This document shows, piece by piece, positions 48,801-61,310 of a stretch of DNA of 64,000 bases. The stretch is from Pempheris klunzingeri (lineage: Eukaryota > Chordata > Actinopteri > Acropomatiformes > Pempheridae). Position 1 is the first letter of the stretch; the number at the start of each line of letters is the position of its first letter. Both the position numbers and the translations under genes were made by a program. The notes under the pieces are model-generated. The model saw only the letters and a list, made by a program, of their open reading frames with translations. It had not been told where the DNA came from and made no database searches. The stretch is taken from the NCBI RefSeq assembly GCF_042242105.1, contig NC_092018.1, positions 28,521,667 through 28,585,666 of the forward strand. Reading direction: 5' to 3'.

Positions 48801-51800
48801 TCCCTCTCGCTCTGTCCGGCTCCGTTAACCCCTACGCCAGCAAGCACACAGCTCACGTGTCAAATATAACTACAGCGGCCACTCAGCTTACCTTGGACAT
48901 TAGACATCGCACATAATCACAGAGCAAAGTATTTTAAAATATTGCATTGAGATTATGAGAGGTGTTTGACCTGTTTTCAAGTACAGAACAGAAGAGCTTT
49001 CTGGTCAGTGAGAGATAATGCACATGCTGTTAATAATTGCTAGTTGCCTAAAATTTGCTTTAGTTACTCAGTTTGAGTGACCAGGAAACGCTTGGTGCTC
49101 TGAGAATAATCCTTGTTATCAGTGAACATTAAGCTTGTCGTACGGTTAAAAAAAAATCAAACCCAACTTCACTTCAACTTCATTAAATAATCAAGCATTC
49201 ACACTTGGACAGAAGCAAAGGATTTGAAAACAACACTGATCTCATGCACTTTGTATGAATTTGGCCTAAAGCATGAGGTAACTGAGCTTTTGTAATTGCC
49301 GGCTGCTCTAAGCTCGCTAAAAAGGAAATTCCCAGGTTGAAGCCACCTATTCTTCTTTCTTTGTGCCATTGTTTGCTACACATCATGCTGGTCTCGTTAT
49401 GGTGGAAGAACTGGTTGGTGATGGATGAAGGTGATCAATTTCACCTTTCACCTGGGCTATTTTCTGCCTTTGACTTTGTCAAATAGACGCATGTTTGCGA
49501 GAGTTTAGTTGTTCAATATTAAATTCCATGTGAGACTAAGAGAGGTACGGTTACAGAGTTCAGGGTTTGTCTGTAGATTTAAGCGTGCGTACATGACTTG
49601 TGCATGTATGTGACAAATGCAGGTCTTAACTACTCCTGTGTTCAGAGGTCACACTGAGAGTGTGATGGAGGCCTGCTGTGATCTGGGGGTTTGCCCATTG
49701 TCGTTCTAACCTCAGGTCGGAGTCCCCTGTTCACAGTCTCTACTGATTTACTTCAGCACACAGGAGACATTTGATCTGGCCCTGCAACAGTAAACCATCC
49801 TGACACTGCAAGACTTGGACATATTGTCTCAACAAATACGACTCAAAGAGAGTATAATAGTGTGTCAGTCAGAGTTTATCCGGCTGTTTCCTCTTTGTTG
49901 TGAGTTGACTCATGTTCAGCCCTGCAGGGCATGCTGGGTGTGAAATAGAGAGGAAGACGGATGAGGGGTACTAATACCTTCCCGATTCACTTTGAACACA
50001 CAAGAGAAGAAGACCAGGACAGGCTAGTGTCTACGAGGTCGACAGAAGAACGTCACTCTTTAGCCGTGACAATACGGAGCGCAATCTGGATTACAACTGA
50101 TATCATATCAAAAAATGCTGGTTTAATGGACGACTGAAATAGTCATCCAAGATATCACTTGATTCTTTCATCTCAGTTTCTAAAAATGGTGAAAAGCACA
50201 AGTGAGCTTGAAACAAAGCAGGAGACCGAGGACAGACAGCATTTGGGAATGCTTTTTAGGTTTTATTTTAGCCTACTTAAATGTGCAGCATTTGCAATGC
50301 AGTGAGTCCACCAAACAAATGACAGAACACATAGATTTAATAACACAAACATAAAGTCTGAGACCTTACTTAGCTTTATTGGAAACAGCCATTATGCTGT
50401 AAATCCACCCTTGCTTTGAACAAGATACAGGTCTCATCCCTGCTCTCTTGTTCCTGATCTCAGACAAGCCAAGACAAAGATCAGGAAATGGTCGCCTACT
50501 TGACTGTCTTGTGGTTGAATCTAAAATCCCCCATCATTTTAATTTGAGGATAGAATACATTAGACCCACAGCGCTGACACGCTTCACATGCTGCCATCTG
50601 CCTCCAGTGGGAGGGGAGATATGAGGATCTGAGGCAGACAGGGGTAAAGCCCACAGCAGACGACTACACACAAGGCATAGATGTGGCAACATACTGGGAC
50701 GTCCCAAACAGTCTTCTACTCCAAGCTACATTTCTGCAGTGTTGTTTACTTCATTATTGCTGCTGTGCATCAGATGACTGCTCCCAAACAATGACATGGT
50801 TAACGGCCAGCCAGGGGGTTAACATGCCAAACACATGTAGCCCAATTGCCTGGTGGAGGCAGCCTGTTTGTGGTTCAGCCCTGTGGACCTAAATGTGGTT
50901 CCTGAGTTGTCACGATGCTGCAAACATGTTTCTGAACGAGAGGCGTTCAATCTCTGTAGGAAGTTATAATACATCAAATGTGCAGGGCTTTTAAAACAGG
51001 TCCCCTGTACATTTAGCGACCTAGTTGGGACATTATGGGATTAGGGGGGTCCTAGTAGTCCTGCTGGCTTTGGCAAAGCAAAGGGAGTTTGTGATACCCC
51101 TCTTTGTCTTTTGTCCCCTGGTAGACAATGACAGGATTATAGGGCTCTAGCAAGAAAACTCCCATTATTCCCAATGCTTCATCCATCCTCCTTCCAGCAC
51201 AACAATCTCGCCTTACTGGGTCACCCCTCAGCATACTAATAAAACACTGTCATCAGACCACCAAGCCCCAACCTACACTCCTAATCCCCCCATGCACCGC
51301 GTTGCTGGTATCCCCCTTCTTCTTGCTCAGCTACCCCACCCCCCTTTTAACTGCCTCCATTAAAATACATCCACTCTCGCCCTTCCCCTTCTCTCTGCAC
51401 TACAACTGCAGTCTCAAAACACACACACACTGAACACCAGCAGTAATTACAGGGTTTTGTGGTTTGGGTGGATTACCTATGAGGGGCATTGTTTCATCCT
51501 TACCTCCCCTCCCCAAGTCTTCATAAACACCAGTGTAACCTCCTTACAGCTACCTTTGCCCACACAGGACAGATGACACCTCCCCTCCCCTCACTAAAAT
51601 CTACTGAACCATAATTAGAAAATTCTGTCCAATTGGTGGCCAGGCTCTTGAATCACTTTAAAAGCAAACTGTTACAGGTCTGCTTCAAGGGAACGGGCCT
51701 GCACTGAAGTAACACTTGATGCTACAGATATATGCCTTTCAGTTTTCTTAAAAAGGGGTTTGTAATTGAACACATCTGAATGACTCTTACCCTTGTAGTT

Positions 51801-54061
51801 TGGATGAACACGAGGAGCATACACTCCAAATTTGATGAGGATGGGAACGTTGTAACCGAGGCGCACCCACTCCACCACATGCAGAGGGAAAAGGTTTGGG
51901 GTGGTGGCTTCTTTGGCTGTAGGAGTGAGACTGCAGGCCAGCTCTGCGGAGCCCCCCACTCTGGCGGGAACCAATGATGCCAAACCTTGAGACACACCTG
52001 TAAAGACGCCAGCATACCATCAACATACTTCATGGGATTAGCTATGGACATTTGCACATTTTAGCACAGAGGGCACTAACCACTAAAAATTCAATAACCA
52101 TATGAATCATGTTCTATAAGGGCCTGAGAAATATGAGACTTTTTAAGAGTTATGGCTGCCAGAGAGGCCGGATTAACCTCTCTGGAATTTTTTTGGTCAT
52201 TTATCCTGGGAAAAGACTTGCTATGCAAAGAACGGTTCATCCAATGTTAGCAGCAATATCTTGGTAGAGAGGGGAGAGAGCATGGCAGCGAAGGCAAGAA
52301 GAGGTGAAGACACAGAAGAGTCAGTGGGAAATAGATTTAACCCTTGTATGGTGTTCCACCCGATTTTATCCACTTTCATGTTCCTTATCAAAAGAAAAAT
52401 GATACGATTAATTACTTTTTCAAACTCAGACTCATCAAAATGAGCCAAGGCCAATGAGTCTGAGTTTGAAAAAATAATTAATCGTATCATTTTCCTCTTG
52501 ATAAAAAAATGAAAAGCGGGTCCCACAGACCCAAACACCATCCAAGGGTTAAAGTAGTAACAACATCCCCAGAGCACTCCCCGAAAAAAAGCTGAGCCAT
52601 CAGAGGGCATGTAAAACAATCGTGTGCCATTTGGTGACAAGATCATAGAGTCGCAAAGCCTGCAAACACACAGCAATCCCATTAGTGACACCTGGAGCAG
52701 TCTCCGCACTCTCTATCTCCTCTCTACCTCGCTGCCATGTGCTCACGTGGGTGTGTGCGCGCATTTGGGTGACAGTGTTTGCTCTGCTACTCATCTGGCC
52801 TGGTGATTACTTTAATCTCAGGGGGGGTGGGAGGGTGGTGATACTTTGATGCAGGGCAGCAGGACGCTCTGTGCTCTCTCCAGCCGACCTCCCACCACCC
52901 CCTGGGGTACACACATGGTCTGCGGACCAGCACAATCAATCCCACCAACCCCCCCGTACAAACACATGCACTCACACACAGAAGCGTGCCTTGGGTTGGG
53001 GGTAGTATAAATCCCAGATTGATCTAAATCCACACCCAGAGATATTATTTAAGTTGGATTTTGGCCTCATTCCCTTTCGTCCACTCATGTCTATGCTTTA
53101 ACCCCCCCTCTTTGTCCAATGTAAGGCCACGGGAGCTGAGCCAGATTCATTACGGTGTCACTCTGTACTGTGTGTCGGCAGCTAAATGGCAACATATGCC
53201 AACTGCTTTGCAATACTTAACCAACCCAAGACGCATTCTGCAGGTCTTGTTGACGTTGGTAAACGTGAACTTTTGGTGAAGCTATGCAAACAAATGGCAG
53301 AGACATATGGCAGAAAACAGCTGGTTGTCTTACAAACAATCTAATGAAAATGCAGATTTGTTTGGATATATTACATTATATGACTGCACAAACCTTTTTT
53401 TTTATTACTTGCGTGACTTCACTTGCCTGCTTTTTTAAATCGCTTTTAAACAAAATGAGTTAAACATGCACAAATTCAACCGATTATTTGACTGAATTCA
53501 GTCTACATCCACTTTCACTCACCCTCACCCACCATTTAAACAGTCTATAGCACAATTTGCCAAATTTATGATCCAAGTAAGTACTGTAGAAATTCTACAT
53601 AGGGTGGTGAAAGTGAGTCAAAATAAGCCTTCAGAGACTAAAGACAAACAGTGACGTGTTGTAAAGTAATACCAGAGCGATCCAACAAAGCAGATTTTCA
53701 TCGCAGTTAGTCTGCGCTACACATGTGCACATCCTTTACACATGTTTAGTGAATTTTCTTTTACTGTTTTGCGTGTTTTTTTAAGTTAAAAGAGTAGGAT
53801 CTACAACAATACAGCTTATTCAATCATTCATTTTGTGCGTTAAATGTTCTGACCATATGATTGACGTGATAATTTTGTGACCGGTTGTTGTGACCTGTAA
53901 TCATTTGAGAAAAAGTGTAAAAGTTCAACTCAGAAAAATGAATTATGGAAATGTCTTGTAAATGTATGCAATGGGTCCATATTCTCATTAGCATACTTAC
54001 TTAGCAGACAGATGGCTACAGCAGTGGTGACAGCCTGAAGCCACCGTCTCTCCAGTCCCAT
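35643..54061 (-). CDS. igsf9: Immunoglobulin superfamily member 9 (protein turtle homolog)
   Basis: Twenty coding exons, first to last: 54001-54061, 51791-51997, 45002-45148, 43981-44132, 43666-43783, 43145-43286, 42677-42822, 42353-42495, 42116-42256, 41887-42003, 41643-41793, 41429-41540, 41159-41334, 40833-41071, 40628-40712, 40307-40477, 40117-40153, 36356-39781, 36028-36197, 35643-35842. They total 6141 nt (2046 aa; human about 1180), with all junction phases consistent. Order: signal peptide (1-21); five Ig domains (about 22-138, 139-228, 229-324, 325-419, 420-508), each with its Cys pair; two FN3 domains (509-712); a TM segment (about 731-756) followed by SHRRQRRRRKRRQGK; and a long disordered tail. 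Turtle-family signatures are QNKLGSGPFSEIV, PLLAGVLGGVCFL, ISRGPDGRF, SQSSGRGSAG and NTSVDESYEWDS. Known role: neuronal adhesion, dendrite and synapse development. Resembles IGSF9 more than IGSF9B; zebrafish igsf9a is the likely counterpart. Confidence 0.95.
36356..39781 (-). other. igsf9: Giant cytoplasmic-tail exon of igsf9 (3426 nt)
   Basis: Codes residues about 782-1924 without interruption. It is rich in Ser, Pro, Arg and Glu and is predicted disordered. It includes a coiled-coil-like acidic/basic stretch (AKEREEMEKELESY), a three-fold Lys-Ser-x-Ser motif (KSLSIG, KSISLG, KSYSLG between 37063 and 37266) and a short EIRESR repeat (about 36512-36572). Conserved islands match the human tail (EYLSLPGFIEMSVD at about 37826-37881; SQSSGRGSA near 36468-36500), so the expansion lies between ancestral motifs. 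Confidence 0.85.
45149..51790 (-). other. igsf9: igsf9 intron 2 (6.6 kb)
   Basis: Largest intron of the gene, between the two exons of the first Ig domain. It holds a CA microsatellite and A- and T-rich tracts (for example 47329-47342). No coding exon, RNA gene or recognisable transposon was found. Confidence 0.6.
45798..45854. repeat. CA dinucleotide microsatellite
   Basis: Near-perfect (CA)n of about 57 bp with one CT interruption, in igsf9 intron 2. Likely polymorphic. Confidence 0.92.
52337..52552. mobile_element. piggyBac-type MITE with TTAA target duplications
   Basis: A 208-bp element (52341-52548) is flanked on both sides by TTAA (52337-52340 and 52549-52552). Its ends are inverted: CCCTTGTATGGTGTT at the left and AACACCATCCAAGGG at the right. 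The two arms pair for almost their whole length, with near-identical cores such as AATGATACGATTAATTA, leaving a loop of roughly 15-20 bases. TTAA duplication and CCC-starting ends are hallmarks of the piggyBac superfamily. It has no coding capacity, so it is non-autonomous. It sits in igsf9 intron 1. Confidence 0.85.
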
Positions 54062-54096
54062 GGCCGTCCGTCACACTCCTTCACACATCTCCCAAC
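54062..54096 (-). other. igsf9: 5' UTR part of the igsf9 start-codon exon
   Basis: The minus strand shows an acceptor (CTTTCAG) immediately before 54096. The start-codon exon therefore carries about 35 bases of 5' UTR and is preceded by at least one further non-coding exon. Confidence 0.6.
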
Positions 54097-54439
54097 CTGA
54101 AAGAGAAGTCCAAACATCCCGTTTACTGTTCAGCAGATATCACTACTGTACCATTCACAGATTCACTGCTGCACAAGGACATCCCTCACATCCCCCATCA
54201 GACAAATGTAATCCCTCGAAAAACATCACCTCATAATCCAGCAACTACACTACATTCCAGATGCTTCTTGGTTAATAAATAAGTGTATTCTTTGAAAACA
54301 CTTAATCCTTTGGAAAATTGCATGTCTGAGCAGTGGTTGGATTTAGGCAAATAAGCTATTCCAACAAGTACTACAAGTAGATAGTCGGGCATGAGATTGC
54401 TTAGAGTAGGCATACTGTGGAGGTTTGTCTGCATAGGCC

Positions 54440-54440
<1 letters not shown>

Positions 54441-54472
<32 letters not shown>

Positions 54473-54700
54473 CATGATGATCATGTATTAGTCATGATGT
54501 GGGGACATAAATCTGTTTACTCAGTCACATTGTGGGGACTCAATTTCCTTCAAAGTCCCCATATTGTAAATCAATACATTTTAGAGTGAACACTTGGCTT
54601 AAGGTTAGGGTCAGGCGAGTCTCTAGAAAAGTAATGCAATGTCCTCTGAAGTGATGGAGACAAAACTCTGTGTGTGTGTGTGCATGTGTGTGTGTGTTCA
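54441..54700. repeat. GT microsatellites flanking a degenerate dispersed repeat
   Basis: (GT)n tracts at 54445-54472 and about 54670-54698 bracket a degenerate segment with GTGGGGACATAAATC, TTGTGGGGACTCAATTTCCT, AAATCAATACATTTTAG and GGTTAGGGTCAGG. The order matches a repeat commonly seen beside GT microsatellites in fish genomes (from memory). Class uncertain. Confidence 0.55.
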
Positions 54701-57700
54701 GAGAGGAGACCTGTACAAGGATCTAAGTGTACAGATTAACCCGATGCTTGTGATTGGTCCAGCACATCCAGAAGGTCTCGTCTCACGCTAAATAGGCCAA
54801 CAGCAATTGACAGGTGACTAAAGCAATATTTAAAAGGTGTGTCCAGATGTTATCCTATTACCAGTGCTTTAAAAGGGAACTTAGCTGGCGTAAACACACT
54901 TCAATTTGACAAGACTCTTCAATTTAACTGAAGTCAAGACTCCAACAAACACAGTACATATCAACCAGCCAACGGCAGCGAGTGTGGTTCTCCTGACTAA
55001 TAAACAGAACATCCAAGTGCATCGGCACAATCTACTGTTTGTTTAATTTCCTAATGAACTTCACAAACAAGACATACAAATTGTGGGCCTCCTACACAGT
55101 CTGAATGATGTGAACAACTGTAGTAACTTGTGAGGCTCTCCACCTCAAATTGGATTGAGGGCAAAAGTTTAAGTTGTTGCCCTTCAAACATAATAGGAAA
55201 CCTCTCCCCCTCCCCTTAAGTCACTCCATTCAGTACCCCTAATACCAGCTTATTACTTTAAGTTCATGTAAGTAATACAAGAAGGAGGCTATTCTTAGAA
55301 GGCAGGTAGGTGTTGGATATTAGCTGCTGATATAGCCACAGATGGACCGCAGAAACGCAGGATAACTGAATTATATGATGACACATTTAGTCTCTTAGCA
55401 GTTATGTTTACACCTGAGTAAACAAAGAGCCCGGAATAAAGCAGAAGAAAGGTGCATTTATCTCCTTGCAGTTGACCGACCCAGGGTTGAGACTGTTGCT
55501 GCTGGAGTTGGCTGTGAAGCACTGTAATAACTTCTGTTTAGCACCTTTCCAAAACAAGCAGAAAGACAAAACCAATGTTACACAAGCACCGAGGAGGTGT
55601 GGGACAAAAACACACTAGAGTGGGGTTGGCTTTACAGTAAAAGCCGATGAAGAGGGAAGGGTGGTAGAGCACAAATAATGGCTGAGCTTGGCAGTTTTTT
55701 TGCATGACGGAATTATTTCAGTGCAGTGTTTGTAATGAGGAAAGGATTACTCTGACTGAGCAAACATTATTCGCTCAGCAGGGGAGTCGGAATAAAAAGA
55801 CTCTTATAATGGACTCAAAAAATAAAGAAAGAAATCTTTTCAGCCTGATCATTTGTGTGTCACCTCGAAAGAAATTATGGAAGTGATTGCACATCACTGC
55901 GTCATCTTGGCTGTCATTTTAATGACATGACAGGAAAAGTAACAGGCAGGTCCTGCTGCACAGCTGACATTTAACTTTTGACAACCTGAAGACATAGCAA
56001 GTCTTGTCTTTGCTCCTGCCTGCTCTGCTGGGTGCATCCACAGGAGAATATATGAGTGTCCTGTGGCAACAAACACACTGAGGCAGCATATTACAGAGAA
56101 GCCTGGAGGAGGGATTTGCCTGCAGGTGCAGGGATAGACGGAAGACAGCCAGGTTATTTCCTCAGGCAGCAGAGCAGAGCAGAGCAAGGGGCGATTTAAC
56201 TGACATGTACACAGAGAGGGCCTCAAAGAGAGCCCAGCTGTGGGTACATGGACTCTGTGACAAGTCGAAAAACAGCCAAGCAGCAGCACCTTTTGCTATT
56301 TATCTGACTGCAGCACTTACAAAGAAAGAATAACTGTGGATTACACAGTCAGGGCGTTCGCCATACATACTTGTGGATGTGAGAGGCTGGAGGGGTTTAC
56401 TCCTGCACACTAATCTCCTCAGAAGGGTATCCGAGGGAAAGTGGACGTAATTAGCAAAGGTTTGCAAGTCACACCAAACAATATACAGAGAAAAGGGCAT
56501 TACTGAATATATCATGGTGTAGTGCATTCCCTCTTTCAGTTCAAATGAAGTTGTGCAAAGGGATCGAACATCCCCATTGAAATAGACAGAACTCTAGAGA
56601 TCTTTGACACTGTAATGAGTTTACCGGGATGTGACTGTGAAGATTTTAGAAAAGGTTATACCAGGTAAGTAGAAAAAACCCACAGTAAAGTCTTGTCTTA
56701 GCACAAGACATTAAGCTCTGTAACGTGTGCGGACACTGCTGACTGCTCCGATGTTGCACTGGATTTCAATGACACAAATTGCTTTAGATCTGGTCATGAC
56801 TTAGCCTTCTGGACTGTGCGTTTGTAACAGCCAGACTAATCCTGCCCTTCTGCTGCGAGTGTTAATAGTGTAATTAAATTAGAGATCAAATTGGCAAGAC
56901 AAATCAAGGACACTCTGTCATCCGGCTGAGCAGTGATCAATCACTGGTAAATCTAGTGATTGATTGGTGGAGATAACATGGCTAGTTTATTTGCTGTGGA
57001 GCACGCAGGTTGTGCCCACAGACAGCACCGTGGACCTCGAAGCAATGACACACAGCTGGTGTATGTGGGATCCTCTACAACAAATCACACATACACCTTT
57101 GATGCAGAAGCTACTTTTCTCTTCTCCGCTGCATAGCAATAATGTTATAACTGCAGACAACATTGGTACCGATTTCATCAGAAAATCTGAGGCTCAAACC
57201 ATCATTCACCCAAAATCTGTAGCACTCTCCGGAGAATTCACATTTAATTGAATAATTAGCAAAAAGGTGTTTCCAGAACCAGCATTTAGATGGATGATGG
57301 ACTGACTCCAAGCTGTCAGCGGCAACAGCTGGTAAGCCTGACCGCTCCATATGCATCTCCGCTGAATCACACGAGAATTAAGTGATCAGGAGGCACAAAC
57401 TGAATAATGCAAAAGTTAAGGTGCACTTTGTAATGAATTACATCGTGCAGGAGTTAACACAAGCTGCACGGTAGTGTTCAGCTTCAACTTTGACTGGTTG
57501 GACCAGCCTACTCAATACAGCAATCAATTCATAGATTTAGTCCCTGGCACTGCAACCAAATTTAGTATCTGTATCGACATCGACTTAAACTAAAGGAAAT
57601 GAGCAGGGCACACGCTGGGCACGGGAGCGTAGTCTCGTGAGAGGAAAGCCTACTGTATATGGATTAACATAGTGGTGGCTGGTAACCTAACACAGGGTGC

Positions 57701-58965
57701 TACAGGGTTTAATATTGACTAATGAGCAGCGATTGAATGCTTTTAATTAACTCACACAGAGAAACTTGGACAGCGCTGCCTTTACTACACAATGCAATTT
57801 TACAGCAATTGAACAATGCTGCAAGTTATAAAAATAAGTCACCATACATGCTCCGTGCACCAGCGAACTTTGTGATTTCATGTTGTTTTTGTCCCCCCAG
57901 GATGACTTCATATAGCTCAGAGGTCTTAGGGCAGTGGAGAATGACCGGTGTCTTGAGAAAGCAAAGCAGCTAACATCCCTCTTGTGAGTCTTTGTCATTC
58001 CCTGCCCCGACCCTCAGGAACAGGTCAGGCCCATAAAGATACTTTCGAGGAGCAGAGGGTCAAAAGTCAAAGGTAACAAAATCAAGAGCTGTAGATGACT
58101 GTTGAAGCCTGGCACTGAATGACGATCAAGGAGAGATGTACCGCAGATTCCTAAACAAACTCTAAATATGTAGCATATGAACATCACTGATCCTGTTTGC
58201 ATTTCTTTATTTTATATTTTACCATCTGTTACTGCCCTGAAGTAAAAGGCTCTTTCAGGCAGGCCAACACTAATGACATGTACATACAATAGTGTCCACT
58301 TATGGTATAGCCCTTAAACCTTAAACTTAAATTAGGAACTCTCTAATCTCCCCTAGCTTTGATTTACTACATCTATTCACATCTCATATTTGCTTTTTTT
58401 GTATATTTTTTGGCAACCATGAGCTTTAACATAGTGTCACTGCATTCACAGACTCTTAATCACTAATAACACAGCCATTTGGAGTAACCACTTTCAACTC
58501 ATGAATAATTTGTTTCTCAATACAATCAATTTCCTCCAGCATGACAATCTGCCAACAGGGCATAGTTGGCCACACAGTGTTTTGAATGAGTGCAATATAC
58601 TAGTGAAATGTGTTGAAATATGTGGGATATCACTGTGTAAACTGACTCCTGGGCTGACGTACACAGACTTTGTTAAACTGGAGGGCCTGGAACATATTCT
58701 CAACATTTCCTTTCAGGAGTCTGGAAGGAAAAAAAATGGAAAACTGCCTCTCTAACATAGCTCTCACCCTGTAAATAATGCAAGAGCAATCACAGAAATG
58801 GACTTATAATTTAGTGTTTGCCATAAAGACCAGGCTGGTGTTACGTCTGTGTTATGTCTTTTGTGTGGGTGCTCTTCTTAATGTCTTGTGTTTGCTGGTG
58901 ATGTCTACCCATGTGTGTTTTGACATGTCTGACTCTGAAGAGTCAAAATCAAATTTAAACATAGG
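54701..58965. other. Stretch without recognised genes (5' flank/intron of igsf9)
   Basis: About 4.3 kb in which only short, unconserved-looking open frames occur. No RNA gene or clear transposon was seen. It probably lies in the first (non-coding) intron of igsf9 if the candidate 5' exon near 61 kb is right. Confidence 0.5.
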
Positions 58966-58975
58966 AGCAATAAAG

Positions 58976-59020
<45 letters not shown>

Positions 59021-59025
59021 GTCTG

Positions 59026-59056
<31 letters not shown>

Positions 59057-59061
59057 GTCTG

Positions 59062-59094
<33 letters not shown>

Positions 59095-59120
59095 ATATCT
59101 ATCTATCCATCTATCTATCT
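58976..59120. repeat. TATC tetranucleotide microsatellite
   Basis: About 36 near-perfect TATC/TGTC units. The array is preceded directly by GCAATAAAG (58967-58975), the usual tail of several fish non-LTR elements that end in short TATC-type repeats. Confidence 0.9.
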
Positions 59121-61050
59121 AAAACAAGGGATTAGAGGGTTTGGAGGTGGTGTTTGCGTCTGTGCGCCTCATTTCTCACCAGTTAGCATTAAGAGCCATA
59201 ACAAAAACAAAGCAAGGGAAACACTAGAGCCGAGAGTGTGTGATGTAAAAAGCACAGCACCACTGCACGCCTCTGTACAAAACAGTCCAGATCAGGTTCT
59301 GTCCAGCACTTTGCACCAAGAGGAGCAGCAAGAAAATGAACTGTCCGCTCCATATCAAACAGGCACCAAGCCACAAGCTCTTTCTTTCAGCACCCCTATG
59401 GTGAATTGTGATGCTCAGCCCTCCATGACACCATACAGACCTCCTGTAAAACAAAACAGGTGCATCTTTTGTCTGACTCAGTGAGTGTGATGCCAGCTGA
59501 GAGGAGGGAGCCCAGAATAAAATAAACAAAAAAATAAAGATGAAAAAAGCACCATTTTGACTGACTATTGCTCTCACTATTTTAATCCCGACAGCAGGGT
59601 TCACCTCTGGGTCAATACAGCGTGTTAAACCTATTCACTATTGTATGAGGGAAAAAACACACTCATTGGGAGATTACAAGTGGTGCATGTGGTACACTAA
59701 AGATAAACAAAGGCGAGACACCGCAGTGGACCTCAGTATTACTACAGTACATGGTGCAGGGCTGGCTGAACTAAATCCAGGTCCTGGGGGATCTTCAGCC
59801 CTGTCTGCACTGCTCCTTACCTTGCTTGAGGCACTTTTTCACTTGAAGCTGAGAGTGTGATCTTTCAATCCATTGATGCTCTGCTGTTAGACTCGTCTTG
59901 CAGACCAAGTGGTACCGTTCACCTTTCTCTTCAGGGAGAAGTGAGTTTGGAAAAACACGACTTTCAAAATAAAAAGAGGCAGAGTTGAATGAAAGGCAGG
60001 TGGTCACATTTTGTTCTCAGTCCGTGAATGGATCAAAAGGAAATTAAAATTAATCCTCGGCCTCCATGGCTATAAGACTTCCTGAAAAAAAAAAAAAAAA
60101 CTTTGTTATTTCAATAAAATCCATGAACCCAGTCCACCTTCACCAGTCCGACTCCAGCCCAGTTAAAGTCCATGGTAACTTTCCGCGCCTGGGTTTTTAT
60201 GTCGGCGAATGTCTTTGTCCAAACTTGCTGAAAGTGCCTTTAATCATGAGTGAGTCTTAATATTAAACTTCAGTAATTAGTAGAAATGGTTTCTCGGTCG
60301 ACGCGGCGCACGTTTATCATCAAAGTGGTGCAAGTTAGTTGAGAGAGAGCGCACAGTGCCCGTGTAGTTACCACCCTGCCTGTTGTTACCCTGTCCCTGT
60401 CTCCCCTCCCATCATCATCACCTCCTCCTCCCTCTTCCACTACAGCCGTCAGGTTTACACACAACCCAGCCAGCACACTTCCTGTTACACCTTTCGAAAT
60501 AAAGCTCCTACTGAGGCCATACTCAGGTGTTAATATTAGCTGCCTTCTGCTTGTGAAGTGTGAGAATTTACAGTTTTTTTTGTCTATTTCATATCACTGT
60601 ATGTTGAATATCTTTACATATTTGACTGCTGGGTTGGACACAATACTTAATCTAAAGATGTCACCTTGGACTCTGGAAAACTGTGACGGGCATCCATCAT
60701 TTTATGAACTACATGAATCGAAGATGATGTAACACTTGGTCTAAACACTAGAATTCAATTTCAGGGTCCTGGTTTTGTGCACGCTGTCTCACTGTCACTG
60801 TGTCACTGTGGCAGAGCATGTATTCATCATCAAGACAAGTCCTGTTGAAAATAATTGTTAGTATCACATCTCTGTGATTGAGTATATTTCTTATACCAAA
60901 TAGGCTTTTTGACACTGTGTGAAGGATGCTGACGAAAAGAACAAGCAAAGACAACATTGAAACCAGAAAAGTCACTGTGAAAAGTCAAACGGCTGAGAAG
61001 TAGTGTGAGTTAAAGTCAGTGCACATTCATACATTCACACATACACCTAC
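59121..61050. other. Stretch without recognised genes
   Basis: No coding gene seen. A short CpG-bearing segment lies near 60290-60320, and a donor-like site on the minus strand near 60368 is a weaker alternative for an igsf9 5' exon. Confidence 0.45.
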
Positions 61051-61310
61051 CGCTTGACAAGAGAAGGCTTTTATGTTGAAGGTACAGCAGCACACTTCCG
61101 CCTGTCTGTCTGTGACTTGGTGCTTGTGCTGCAGCGGAGGCGCTGCGGACAAAAGCTCCGTCTCTCCGTGGGAAACACTTGAGGGACCGAAACAAAAGGA
61201 AAACACACACCTACAGGACACATTTGACGTGGAGCCGTTTTCTGAAGCAGCCAGCAGATGTGAATCAAAGTGTTGTTACCGTGCAGCGGAGACCACGGTC
61301 CCACTATGAT
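61051..61310 (-). other. igsf9: Candidate non-coding first exon of igsf9
   Basis: On the minus strand a CpG-containing segment (CCGCAGCGCCTCCGCTGCAG within it) ends at 61051 in CAAGCG followed by GTAGGTGTAT, a good 5' splice site. It lies about 7 kb upstream of the start-codon exon, which itself begins at a splice acceptor. The upstream boundary is a guess. Confidence 0.3.

Noticed and set aside
55894..56289. 131-codon minus open frame upstream of igsf9
   Set aside because: No recognisable domain, no splice context and atypical composition; treated as chance.
58976..59120. Regular short repeats as a possible CRISPR-like array
   Set aside because: Pure TATC microsatellite without spacers, in a eukaryotic genome.
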